A stretch of DNA of 64,000 nucleotides, taken from the NCBI GenBank assembly GCA_040544425.1, contig JBEONO010000013.1:1-64000 (forward strand), in the 5' to 3' direction. Each line of letters begins with the position of its first letter. Positions within the stretch are counted from its first letter, which is position 1. Position numbers and translations under genes: made by a program. This stretch comes from Solimicrobium sp040544425. GTDB taxonomy: Bacteria > Pseudomonadota > Gammaproteobacteria > Burkholderiales > Burkholderiaceae_D. The notes under the pieces were generated by a model, which did not search any database, was not told where the DNA came from, and saw only the letters and a program-made list of their open reading frames with translations. This document shows, piece after piece, positions 52,076-61,721 of this stretch.

Positions 52076-52720
52076 CTATTTTTCTTTGGAGGTTTTCAGG
52101 ATTTGTTCAAACCAGAGACGATGATGTTTGCGTGCCCAGCCCGGCGTGACTGTGCCGCGCACCATCGCACCAACCGATCCCTTAATCCAGATCGCGGCAT
52201 AAATGTGCACGATGATGCTGATAATCAGAATAATCGCGCACAGAGAATGCAATAACGAGGCGAAGCGGATGATCCCGATCGGAAATATCCAGGAAAAATA
52301 GGCGCGCCAGATCACCAGGCCAGACAGCATTAACCCGATCATGCAGCCGATCAGTGTAAAAAACAGCAACTTCTGTCCGCCGTTGTAGCGACCGATTGCG
52401 GGTAATTTTTCTTCCCGATTGTGGACCACATCGTCAATCTGTCTGATCCATTGCCAGTCAACCGGCTCCATCAGATTGTGGTGCCAGAACCGGTGCACCA
52501 GAATCGCAAACAGAGCAAACATCAACAGACCAATAAACGGATGCAGAATGCGCGTCCATTGCCCGCCACCCAGCACATTGCTGAGCCAGAACAGCGCGGG
52601 ATGGAACAGCGCCAGGCCCGAAATGGCCAGCAGAATAAAACTGATGGCAGTCGCCCAGTGCAGACTGCGATCATTCGGGCTGTAGCGGACGATGGTCGCT
52701 TTTTCGTTATTCGTGCTCAT
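52076..52720 (-). CDS. fdnI: Formate dehydrogenase gamma (cytochrome b) subunit
   Basis: 214 residues with four membrane helices (about 24-42, 55-75, 112-135, 148-168) and His haem ligands in HWATAISFILLAISGLALFHP, HPFIGLLMFALFAILVHRFWHH and SLLHSLCAIILIISIIVHIYAA. It passes electrons from the periplasmic enzyme to quinone in the inner membrane. Starts 14 bases inside the beta-subunit gene. Confidence 0.92.
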   Translation of the reverse strand: MSTNNEKATIVRYSPNDRSLHWATAISFILLAISGLALFHPALFWLSNVLGGGQWTRILHPFIGLLMFALFAILVHRFWHHNLMEPVDWQWIRQIDDVVHNREEKLPAIGRYNGGQKLLFFTLIGCMIGLMLSGLVIWRAYFSWIFPIGIIRFASLLHSLCAIILIISIIVHIYAAIWIKGSVGAMVRGTVTPGWARKHHRLWFEQILKTSKEK

Positions 52721-53627
52721 GTTGTACCTCCCCTGTCTTCATCTCATCAAGCGCCTCGCGTTCTTCTGCGTCGCTGACTTCGTTCGGACCAATCCGGGTG
52801 TAGTGGAAGAAACCGACCAGTGCCGCTGCTGCCATACCGGCGACCGCCAGCGGTTTGGCCAGACCTTTCCAGATCCCGATCATCGGACTGATGCGCGGCT
52901 TGTTCGGCAGGCCGTGATACAGCGAAGGCTGGTCGGCGTGATGCAGGACATACATCACATGGGTGCCGCCCACACCGGCCGGATCGTACAGACCGGCCTT
53001 GTCGAAACCGCGTGACTTCAGATCGATAATCCGTTCCTCGGCATGCTGTTTCATGTCTTCCTTGGTGCCGAATACAATCGCACCGGTCGGGCAGGATTTG
53101 ACGCAGGCCGGTTCCTGGCCGACTGCGACGCGATCCGAACACATCGTGCACTTGTAAGCACGATTGTCTTTCTTCGAGATGCGCGGCACATCGAACGGAC
53201 AACCGCTCACGCAGTAGCCGCAACCGATGCAGTTCTCTTCCTGAAAATCGACAATGCCGTTGGTGTATTGCACGATCGCGCCCGGGGCCGGACAGGCCTT
53301 CAGACAGCCCGGATCTTCACAGTGCATACAGCCGTCCTTGCGGATCAGCCATTCCAGATTGCCGGTCGGATTTTCGTATTCGGAAAAGCGCATCACGGTC
53401 CAGGAATTCTCGGTCAGATCACGCGGATTGTCGTAGGTGCCATGGTTTTCACCGACTTCGTCACGCAGATCATTCCACTCCATGCAGGCCGACTGACAGG
53501 CTTTACAGCCAATACACTTGGAGACATCGATCAGCTTGGCCACCGTGCCCGTGATGGGCTCACGGGCCTGTGGTGGCGTCACTGTCGTGGCTGACATGCG
53601 TTTAATATCTAGAGATTGCAGTGCCAT
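52707..53627 (-). CDS. fdnH: Formate dehydrogenase beta (iron-sulfur) subunit
   Basis: 306 residues, close to the 294 of E. coli FdnH. Four 4Fe-4S cluster motifs are visible: CIGCKACQSAC, CMHCEDPGCLKAC, CIGCGYCVSGC and CTMCSDRVAVGQEPACVKSC. A C-terminal membrane helix (about 262-282) anchors it. It links the alpha subunit to cytochrome b. AGGA precedes the ATG, 8 bases after the fdnG stop. Confidence 0.93.
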   Translation of the reverse strand: MALQSLDIKRMSATTVTPPQAREPITGTVAKLIDVSKCIGCKACQSACMEWNDLRDEVGENHGTYDNPRDLTENSWTVMRFSEYENPTGNLEWLIRKDGCMHCEDPGCLKACPAPGAIVQYTNGIVDFQEENCIGCGYCVSGCPFDVPRISKKDNRAYKCTMCSDRVAVGQEPACVKSCPTGAIVFGTKEDMKQHAEERIIDLKSRGFDKAGLYDPAGVGGTHVMYVLHHADQPSLYHGLPNKPRISPMIGIWKGLAKPLAVAGMAAAALVGFFHYTRIGPNEVSDAEEREALDEMKTGEVQHEHE

Positions 53628-53635
53628 ATATTTTC

Positions 53636-56600
53636 CTAAGCCTTCTCAACTTTGACCAGAAACGACTTGAATTCCGGTGTCTGGGTATTCGCGTCGCCTA
53701 CTTCAGGGGTCAATGTGTTCACAAAATAGCCCGGTTTGGCCAGTCCCGCAAAACCAAAATGCTGAGGCAAGCCGACGGTCTGCACCGCTTTGCCTTCGAT
53801 CATCAGGGCTTTGATACGTTTGGTCACGACCGCTTTGGCAATGATATGACCACGTTTTGAACTCACCTTCACGCGCTCGCCGGCTTTTACACCCACCTCT
53901 TTGGCCAGGTCCTCACCAATCTCGACAAACTGCTCCGGCTGAATAATGGCGTTGATCCGGACCTGTTTAGTCCAGTAGTTGAAATGCTCGGTGAGCCGAT
54001 AACTGGTGGCCACGTGAGGAAATTCTTCATGGGTGCCCAATTGCGCGCGGTCACCGGCAAACAGGCGTGCTGCCGGATTGCTGGTTGCAAGCGGGTTCTT
54101 CGGATGCAGCGGGTTGTAGCCGAGAGGGTTTTCAAATGGTTCATAGTGTTCCGGGAATGGGCCCTCTGCCAGGCCTTTGCCGGCGAAGAAACAGGCTACG
54201 CCTTCCGGATTCATGATGAACGGCCCCATGCCATTTTCTGGTGGTTCATCCGCTTTGAAGTCAGGAATATCCGCACCGGTCCAGCTGGTGCCGTTCCAGG
54301 CAATCAGCTTGCGGGTCGGATCTGCCGGTTTGCCGTTGAGATCACATGATGCACGGTTATACAGGATGCGACGATTTGCTGGCCAGGCCCAGGCCCAGTT
54401 CAGCGTTTGTCCAATACCGGTAGGATCGGCATTGTCACGGCGTGCCATATTGTTACCGGTTTGCGGCCAGGCACCACAGAAGATCCAGCAGCCACTGGTG
54501 GTGGTGCCGTCATCGCGCAGTTGGGCGAAACCGGCCAGTTGCTCGCCTTTTTTCGCCAGCACCTTGGTGGCATCTTTAGGATCGGTGACATCGGCCAGAG
54601 CACGACCGTTAAATTCCTTAGCCAGTTCTTCCGGCGTCGGACTGTGAGGCCGTGCATAATTCCAGGCCAGATTAACGATAGGATCAGGGAATTTTCCGCC
54701 CTCGGTTTTGTATTTCGAGCGAATTCGCAGGAACAGTGCCGACATGATATCGATATCGCTGCGCGCCTCACCCGGTGCTTCCGCACCTTTCCAATGCCAC
54801 TGCAAGACCCGTGAAGAGCTCACCAGTGATCCGGCTTCTTCCGCGAAGCAGTTTGTAGGCAGACGAAATACTTCAGTCTGAATTTTCGACGGGTCGACGT
54901 CATTGAATTCGCCATGATTTTTCCAGAATTCAGCCGTGTCAACTGCCAGCGGATCCATCACTACCAGGAATTTCAGCTTGGATAAACCTTCAGAGACCTT
55001 TTTGCTGTTCGGCGCTGACGCCAGGATATTGAAGCCCTGGGTGATGTAGCCGTTCATTTTCCCATTGTGCATCAGCTCAATGGCCTGCATCAGATCGTAA
55101 GGCTTGTCGAGCTTGGGCAGGTAATCATAGCCCCAGTTATTTTCAGCCGTCGCGGCGTCGCCCCACCAGGATTTCATAAAGCTGACATGGAAGGCACGGT
55201 AGTTCTTCCAGTAGCTCAGCTGGTTTGGACGCAGTGGCTTTTTGGTCCGCGCGCCAATATAGGCTTCGAAGTCCTGTTCGGCTTCAAATGGCAAGGTCAT
55301 ATAACCCGGCAACAGATTGGACATCAGTCCCAGATCGGTCAGTCCCTGAATATTGGAGTGACCGCGCAGAGCATTCATTCCACCGCCAGAGATACCGATA
55401 TTACCGAGCAATAATTGCAGCATGGCGCCGGCACGGATGGTTTGTGCTCCGGTACTGTGGTGAGTCCAGCCCAGCGCGTACAGAATAGTCGCTGCGCGGC
55501 CCGGCACGGCAGTGGACGCCAGTGTCTCAGCGATATGATGGAATTTGTCAGCAGGTACCCCGCAGACCCGCGTAACCAGTTCGGGCGTATAGCGAGAATA
55601 GTGTTTTTTCATCAGCTGATAGACACAGCGCGGATCGGTCATGGTTGGGTCGACCTTGGCGTAACCATCGCTTCCCAACTCATAGCTCCACGATGATTTA
55701 TCAGCATACTTGCCTGATTTTTCATCGTAACCAGAATATAGGCCGTCGTTCAACGCAAAGTCTTCATGCACGATAAACGGCATGTCAGTGTAATTTTTGA
55801 CATACTCGTGCTGAATCTTGTCGTTGGTCATGAGGTAGTTCATGATCGCACCCAGGAACACGATATCGGTCCCGGTGCGCGTTGCCACATAATAGTCGGC
55901 CACTGAGGCGGTACGCGTAAAACGCGGATCAACCACCAGCAACTTGGCTTTGTTGTGTGCCTTCGCTTCAGTAACCCATTTAAATCCGCAAGGATGTGCT
56001 TCGGCAGCATTGCCGCCCATGACCAGAATCACATCGGCATTTTTGATGTCGACCCAATGATTCGTCATCGCTCCACGGCCAAACGTCGGGGCAAGACCTG
56101 CCACCGTCGGACCATGTCATACACGCGCCTGATTATCAAAGGCCAACATTCCCATGCTGCGCACGGTTTTGTGGGTCAGATAAGCGGTTTCATTGCTGGA
56201 TGCTGAAGCTGCCAGCATACCGGTAGTCAACCAGCGATTAACGACCTTGCCATCTTCAGTTTTTTCAACGAAGTTGGCATCACGATCTTCTTTCATCAGC
56301 TTGGCAATCCGGTCCAGCGCGCTGTCCCAGGAAATTTTCTGCCATTCGTTACTGCCTGGCGCGCGGTATTCCGGTACAAGCAGGCGGTTCGGGCTGTGAA
56401 TGAAATCGATCAGGCCGGCACCTTTTGGACACAGGGTGCCCCGGTTCACCGGATGATCCGCATCACCCTCAATGTGGATGATGCTCGAAATGGCATTTTT
56501 CGCACCGTCACCAAGTCCGTACATCAGGATGCCGCAACCGACTGAGCAATACGGACAGGTATTGCGTGTTTCGGTAGTGCGTGACAGTTTGTATTGTCGA

Positions 56601-56707
56601 ACTTCTGCAAGTGCTGCTGACGGCATGAAGCCGAGCAGAGCCAGGCTTGAGCCTGCAACCGTGGATCCGGTTATCTTGAGAAACTGCCGACGTGAGAGTT
56701 GCGTCAT
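53636..56707 (-). CDS. fdnG: Formate dehydrogenase alpha subunit, selenoprotein
   Basis: 1023 residues when UGA at 56119-56117 is read as selenocysteine (residue 197; E. coli FdnG has Sec196). The context NQARV-U-HGPTVAGLAPTFGRGAMTNH is the conserved active site. A twin-arginine signal (LSRRQFLKITGST) exports it. A 4Fe-4S site (CPYCSVGC, C51-C58, plus a later Cys) and the molybdopterin domains follow. It oxidises formate to CO2 in the periplasm. Ordinary gene finding splits it into two at the UGA. The full selA-selB-selC set lies just downstream. Confidence 0.95.
56080..56119 (-). promoter_or_regulatory. SECIS element of fdnG
   Basis: Right after the UGA, the message can fold with an apical stem GGCA (56102-56099), loop GGUCU, UGCC (56093-56090). 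The GGUCU loop is the SelB-binding feature of bacterial SECIS hairpins. Confidence 0.8.
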
Positions 56708-56948
56708 AGCTAGCCTCGTTCATGTAATTTATTGTCGATTCGTCAAAATAAACTTCGACCCCGATTTTTGAGCGGTCTGAAATCTTAACATAGGAAGTGG
56801 GGCGTCGCTGAGCTGTGCAGTGATGATTGCGGGTCAGATCACCGTCACGCTCGCCTGTGTGAGCTTTATGCTATTGTCTTGCCCAGCCAAACTACAACTG
56901 ATCCGTTGCAATGCCGGGATTTAATCCCAGCCTGCACAACAAAGGTAT

Positions 56949-57641
56949 ATGAATATTCACAACGATTTTTCACAACGTGTGGCACTCCAATCCAATGATC
57001 TGCCCTGGGTTGATTCGCCGGTTCCAGGCATCAAACGGCGCATGCTGGAGCGCGATGGCGGTGAAGTGGCCCGGGCAACTTCGATTGTCAGCTACGCCGC
57101 CGATTCCCGTTTCAGTCTGCATCAGCATGAACTGGGCGAGGAGATTTTTGTGCTGGACGGTGAGTTTGAAGATCAATCCGGGGTCTATCCGGCTGGCACC
57201 TACATCAAGAATCCGCCCGGCTCATCGCATGCTCCGGGGTCGCGTCCGGGTTGTACATTGTTCGTCAAACTGCGCCATATGCAGCCGGATGATCAGCAGC
57301 GCGTCGTCATCAATACCAGGCAGGCCAGCTGGTTTGCGGGTATGGTTCCCGGTCTGTCGGTGCTGCCCCTGTCCGAATTTGGGGCCGAGCATACCGCACT
57401 GGTACGCTGGCAACCTGGCACGCAATTCAAGCCCCACCGGCATTATCAGGGTGAGGAGATTTTTGTGATCGAAGGCGTGTTTGAAGATGAATTTGGTCGG
57501 TATCCTGCCGGAAGCTGGTTGCGCAGCCCGCACCTGAGCGCGCATCAGCCGTTCAGCACGGAAGGCTGCCTGATTTTGGTCAAGACGGGCCACCTTCCTG
57601 AGAATGGCAGCTCTATTCGAACTCTGAAATCCAGGTTTTGA
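56949..57641 (+). CDS. Two-domain cupin protein (ChrR-like cupins)
   Basis: 230 residues with two cupin repeats: HQHELGEEIFVLDGEFEDQSGVYPAGT (about 56-82) and HRHYQGEEIFVIEGVFEDEFGRYPAGS (about 163-189). Each carries the His-x-His...Glu metal set. These resemble the C-terminal cupin of ChrR anti-sigma factors, but the zinc-binding N-terminal domain is missing, so it is not itself an anti-sigma factor. A metal-dependent sensor or enzyme is possible. Its end overlaps the convergent gene at 57613 by 29 bases. Confidence 0.8.
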   Translation: MNIHNDFSQRVALQSNDLPWVDSPVPGIKRRMLERDGGEVARATSIVSYAADSRFSLHQHELGEEIFVLDGEFEDQSGVYPAGTYIKNPPGSSHAPGSRPGCTLFVKLRHMQPDDQQRVVINTRQASWFAGMVPGLSVLPLSEFGAEHTALVRWQPGTQFKPHRHYQGEEIFVIEGVFEDEFGRYPAGSWLRSPHLSAHQPFSTEGCLILVKTGHLPENGSSIRTLKSRF

Positions 57642-58689
57642 TCGACACCGGATTCGATAAATCGCACACCCTCGCCAATTCAGAAATTTCCTCCATGCCG
57701 TGACGTTGCGCGATCTGGTCTATCGCCTTCAAATCGTCGACGGAGATGTCACCGCGCAGGAGCAGCTGGCAAATGTGGTCGCTGTCGGTTAGCAGATCGA
57801 GTCCCACTTCCCCAAAAGTCAGAAAAAAATCGCTGCCGAACTTTTCCAGCACATCGACCTTGTCACCTTGCCCGTTAAGAACTGTGCAAATTCGGAACAG
57901 AATACTGTACGTCAGGTTTCTGAGGTAATCCGAGTCGATCACCCGGCGCTCAAATTTGTCTTTAAAAAAAGCTCTCTCGGTTGCAAAGTCCGGTCCATCT
58001 GGCGGTCTGGACGCCAGAATGGTATCTGGCACCACTTCCTCAAACGACGGCTCCATATATTGGCAGATCAGCCCGGCGCCGATCACGTCCGGCAGGCCCA
58101 GTTCCCGCAGGGCATTCAGGGCGATTCCCCGGCTTTCTTCATCGCCCGAAGTCCTCACTCTGTCTCTTACCGCAATGGTCCTGTCAGGCTGATTCACAGG
58201 GATAACGAGGCCTATTTTTCTTAACTCGGCCACGAGTGCTTTTCCGCGCAGTCCGTCTTCCAGGGACATGAAAGTCGAGGGGAAAAAATCTGGCCAGCAC
58301 TCCTCGACGATCATGCAAAGTTCGGTTTGATACCCATGATAAAAGGCTTGCGCAAAAATCTGTGCGGTCGTCTCATGGTCCTCTCCTGCACGCAGTACCT
58401 GCCGGACTGCCTGCAGTACGTCGCGCGAGTTGCAATACACGGTTTCACCGCGATCATTTTTAAAAACGGCATCAGCTGCTTCGGCCTTTTTGATGGCCGC
58501 AGCCCTAACCTTGGGGTTGGCGCCGAAAAAACCTTCCTGCACAAAACTGAGAGAGCGGCATGCCAATGTTTTGGGGTCGAAAGTTTGTTCGGCTGTACTT
58601 TCGGTCGAATGAATCGTTTCGCTGTCGGCCGAACTTGCTGTGGATATTGACTGGGTGTTACCAGGTTTTGGCGCTATGCTGAGCATCAT
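57613..58689 (-). CDS. Unknown protein with effector-like N-terminus
   Basis: 358 residues from ATG 58689, with AAGGA 8 bases upstream; the extension to 58839 is rejected. Residues 1-40 are Ser/Thr-rich and unstructured (SISTASSADSETIHSTEST), like secretion signals of type III effectors. The rest is helical and acidic with no motif I recognise. It is not part of an operon. An exported effector is only one possibility; no secretion genes are in the window. Confidence 0.55.
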   Translation of the reverse strand: MMLSIAPKPGNTQSISTASSADSETIHSTESTAEQTFDPKTLACRSLSFVQEGFFGANPKVRAAAIKKAEAADAVFKNDRGETVYCNSRDVLQAVRQVLRAGEDHETTAQIFAQAFYHGYQTELCMIVEECWPDFFPSTFMSLEDGLRGKALVAELRKIGLVIPVNQPDRTIAVRDRVRTSGDEESRGIALNALRELGLPDVIGAGLICQYMEPSFEEVVPDTILASRPPDGPDFATERAFFKDKFERRVIDSDYLRNLTYSILFRICTVLNGQGDKVDVLEKFGSDFFLTFGEVGLDLLTDSDHICQLLLRGDISVDDLKAIDQIAQRHGMEEISELARVCDLSNPVSIKTWISEFE

Positions 58690-59206
58690 GTGTCCTTGTG
58701 GTGTGGTGAGCCTGGGGCGGCGGTGGATGTCTGGTCTGGGCCGACCGAAAAAATGTTCTGCGATGCAAAGATTGATCCGGTTGTTGCAGTCCAGCGGGAA
58801 GCGGGCAAGATGGTAGATGCAACAGACTTTGGCGCACATTGCGGATTCCCCCAGTTTTAATGTGCAATAAATTGCCCAGCGCCGTTACAACTTTACAAGG
58901 CGCGCTGTCATATTAACCAACAGCAAAACCCGGCGTTGCGATGTTCGATTTTGTTTGGCGCTCAAGGGAACCAGCCTGTTGTTCAATCCAGGCGCTTTTA
59001 TTTTTCTATGCATTCGCACAATCTCATACGTTTTATTACCCATTTAATTATTCGCGGGGCTAACGCACTCTGTGACCTTTCCGGATCGAGATTTACCGGA
59101 AAAATCGTAACTGCAACAGAGAAACAGAATGTAGATTGATTCCGATAAAACCTGCTTTTTCAGGCATGGTGCTTTAATTTTTAATTTCAATTATGGAGTT
59201 TACAAA
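58690..59206. other. 517-base gap with no gene seen
   Basis: A divergent region between the effector-like gene and the RraA-family gene. It is AT-rich toward the right, where the RraA promoter should be. No repeat, RNA or coding frame can be supported. Confidence 0.4.
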
Positions 59207-59866
59207 ATGGATGACGTTCTCAATGTCCTCAGCACTTCCAATGTTTCAACAACACACCTGTGTGACGCGTTTCCTTCAATTCGACTGATCCGCAGTCTCA
59301 ACCCCATCACTCAAAAACGATTTCACGGCGCTGCGCACACCGTCAAAGCGATGGGGGATATTGTTCCGGTTTGGATGGGAATCGAATCGGCACTGACAGG
59401 TTCGGTTTTGGTGATCGATGGTGGCGATTCCACCGACGCAGTAATGGGTGAATTCCTGACGCGATGCGCGATCAGCAATGGGGTATCCGCCGTTGTGCTG
59501 TTCGGGTTTTCTCGTGATACGGATGCAATCAAAGAATTGGGCTTGCCATTTTTTTCGATGGGACAAAGTCCCAGAGCCGGCACCAAATGCAAGCTTGGGG
59601 AATTGGGGTGCACGCTACAAATAGATGACTTTACGATCTCGGAAGGCGAGTATGTGATCGGCGACGCCGACGGCATTGTGGTGCTATCTGCTGCGGAACT
59701 TAAAAAATACTTGCCAGCAGCAATCGAAATAATGGAAAAAGAAAATTCAGGTCTCAATAAAATGAGAAATGAGGGTGCGTCAATCAATCAAATTTTTAAT
59801 TTCAGTGAGCACTACGATAATCTCCTGTCCAACGTAAAAAGTGAACTGACGCTACGCGACGAATAG
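59207..59866 (+). CDS. RraA-family (HMG aldolase-like) protein
   Basis: 219 residues. The family core G-x20-R-D site is present: VIDGGDSTDAVMGEFLTRCAISNG followed by VLFGFSRDTDAI, which binds Mg and pyruvate-like ligands in 4-hydroxy-4-methyl-2-oxoglutarate aldolases and is kept in RraA. The C-terminal tail (EYVIGDADGIVVL...) is also typical. It may be a retro-aldolase, a decarboxylase or a regulator of RNase E. Without pathway neighbours this cannot be decided. TGGAGT ribosome site. Confidence 0.82.
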   Translation: MDDVLNVLSTSNVSTTHLCDAFPSIRLIRSLNPITQKRFHGAAHTVKAMGDIVPVWMGIESALTGSVLVIDGGDSTDAVMGEFLTRCAISNGVSAVVLFGFSRDTDAIKELGLPFFSMGQSPRAGTKCKLGELGCTLQIDDFTISEGEYVIGDADGIVVLSAAELKKYLPAAIEIMEKENSGLNKMRNEGASINQIFNFSEHYDNLLSNVKSELTLRDE

Positions 59867-59880
59867 CTTTTTGCGGTTTG

Positions 59881-59928
59881 TCCGCTGCCAGGGCTGCACA
59901 AAGTGCTCACCGCATTCCTGGCAGCGGA
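59881..59928. repeat. Hairpin downstream of the RraA-family gene
   Basis: TCCGCTGCCAGG (59881-59892) pairs perfectly with CCTGGCAGCGGA (59917-59928), 24-base loop, followed by A bases on the plus strand. It may end transcription of the RraA gene or of something on the other strand. Confidence 0.5.
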
Positions 59929-60078
59929 AAAAATCCGAAGTCATACAGGCAACAAATTATGCTGCGCATGGCGAATTTCTCTGGTCCTGCTGCATCATCA
60001 ATGTTCCCCCCTTGGTTTAAAACTCAGTTCATAGTCCGCTTGGCTTATCCAAGTGTGTAGTTGTGCGAAAAACACAAA

Positions 60079-60096
60079 ATACCCAGTTCAGGGTAT
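60079..60096. promoter_or_regulatory. ATACCC-N6-GGGTAT palindrome in the gap before the MBOAT gene
   Basis: ATACCCAGTTCAGGGTAT, related to the perfect palindrome at 31483-31500 (same outer arms, same length, shared central TT). It lies 210 bases before the MBOAT start in a gap (59929-60305) that holds no gene. Confidence 0.4.
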
Positions 60097-60305
60097 TGCC
60101 GAATGACAAACTGTTGTGTACGCTTGGCACGCGTGCAACGCTTGATATCACTCAGCTGATTTTCCTGCGGTACTCCTGTGATTGTCCGTTTCGGCAGCAG
60201 AGCCGATGCCTCTAAACTGCGCTCATCGATTTCTCCGTGCCCTGCGACAACCATAAAAATCCCAGGGTGAACTTCGACTGTGTGGCATCACATCTCAGGA
60301 ACGCT

Positions 60306-61721
60306 ATGGTCTTCAATTCGATTACCTTTCTGGTTTTCTTTGTTCTGGTTCTGGCCCTGCACTCAATGCCGTTTGGCTGGACGGTAAAAAAAGTCAATTT
60401 GCTGCTGGTCAGTTATCTGTTTTACGCTGCGTGGAATCCCCCCTTTATTTTGCTGCTCTGGATTTCGACCGTGGTCGACTGGTATGCCGCCAAGGCCCTG
60501 GTCAAGGCGGAAAAGCTTAATGCACGGCGGGCCTGGATGTTGCTGTCCGTGGTCGCCAATCTGGGCATGCTGTCCTATTTCAAGTACGGCAATTTCGTGC
60601 TTGAAAACTTCAGTGCGATGATGGCGGGGTTGGGCGTTCCTTTCCATGCCCCGCATTTTGATATCATCCTGCCGGTCGGGATTTCCTTCTATACCTTCGC
60701 CACCATGTCGTACACGCTGGACATCTATTTGCGACGTGCCAAACCGGCAGAAAATTTCCTCGATTACGCGCTGTTCGTGACCTTCTTTCCGCATCTGGTG
60801 GCCGGGCCGATCATGCGCCCAACCGAACTGGTGCCGCAATTTTCCCAACCGCGCCGCGCCACGCCGGACATGCTGCGGTTCGGCCTGGTACTGGTGACGC
60901 TGGGCATGTTCCAGAAGATCGTTCTGGCCGATACCTTTCTGGCTCCGGCGGCCGAAGCCGTGTATGACAGCAGCAAGCTGGCCGGTGCGCTCGACGCCTG
61001 GGTGGCCACGCTGGCATTCAGCGGACAGATTTTTTGTGACTTTGCCGGATATTCAACAACCGCGATTGGCGTGGCGATGTGTCTCGGGTTTGCCATGCCG
61101 GACAACTTCCGCTTTCCCTATGCGGCTGTCGGGTTTACCGATTTCTGGCGACGCTGGCACATTACCCTGTCGGCCTGGTTGCGCGACTACGTCTATATTC
61201 CGCTCGGCGGCAACCGGCACGGCGAAGCACATACTTATTTCGCGCTGATGCTGACCATGCTGCTGGGCGGACTCTGGCACGGCGCCAGCTGGACTTTTGT
61301 TGCATGGGGTGGCCTGCATGGCCTGTATCTGATCATCGAACGCAAACTGCGCAGCAGCTTCAGGCAGGTTCAGCTGACCGGATTCATGATGTTGCTGCTG
61401 GGGCTGTTCACCTATGCGCTGGTGAATATCACCTGGGTATTCTTCCGCGCCAAAACGTTTGGTGCGGCGGGCCAGATTCTCGGCGGTATGTTCGGTTTCA
61501 ACGGCGCGGCAAGTCCGATTTTATCGACCATGCGGCTGGTCACGGTCCTGTGCATCATCAGCGCTATCTTGCTGGCGCACTGGACCCTGCGCAATCGCAG
61601 TGTTGAAAATCTGGCTGTCAGAACGCCGCCGCTGCTGTTGTCGGCTGTCATTGGGTTGATGTTGTTTGCCATCGTTATCGCACAGGGGGAAGGCAATGCC
61701 TTTATCTACTTCCAGTTCTGA
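60306..61721 (+). CDS. MBOAT-family O-acyltransferase (AlgI-like)
   Basis: 471 residues from ATG 60306 (MVFNSITFLVFF, the usual start of this family); the extension to 60237 is rejected. About ten to twelve membrane helices. The catalytic His is in LLGGLWHGASWTFVAWGGLHG (about 325). FRFPYAAVGFTDFWRRWHITLS is the conserved loop. These proteins carry acetyl groups across the inner membrane for polysaccharide O-acetylation. The next gene, which overlaps it, encodes a likely SGNH-type acetyl-transferring partner. Confidence 0.9.
   Translation: MVFNSITFLVFFVLVLALHSMPFGWTVKKVNLLLVSYLFYAAWNPPFILLLWISTVVDWYAAKALVKAEKLNARRAWMLLSVVANLGMLSYFKYGNFVLENFSAMMAGLGVPFHAPHFDIILPVGISFYTFATMSYTLDIYLRRAKPAENFLDYALFVTFFPHLVAGPIMRPTELVPQFSQPRRATPDMLRFGLVLVTLGMFQKIVLADTFLAPAAEAVYDSSKLAGALDAWVATLAFSGQIFCDFAGYSTTAIGVAMCLGFAMPDNFRFPYAAVGFTDFWRRWHITLSAWLRDYVYIPLGGNRHGEAHTYFALMLTMLLGGLWHGASWTFVAWGGLHGLYLIIERKLRSSFRQVQLTGFMMLLLGLFTYALVNITWVFFRAKTFGAAGQILGGMFGFNGAASPILSTMRLVTVLCIISAILLAHWTLRNRSVENLAVRTPPLLLSAVIGLMLFAIVIAQGEGNAFIYFQF

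Noticed and set aside
56100..56120. Apparent frame break splitting the formate dehydrogenase alpha gene into two ORFs
   Set aside because: The break is an in-frame UGA in the conserved NQARV-U-HGP context with a SECIS hairpin and the full Sec machinery nearby. It is selenocysteine, not a mutation.
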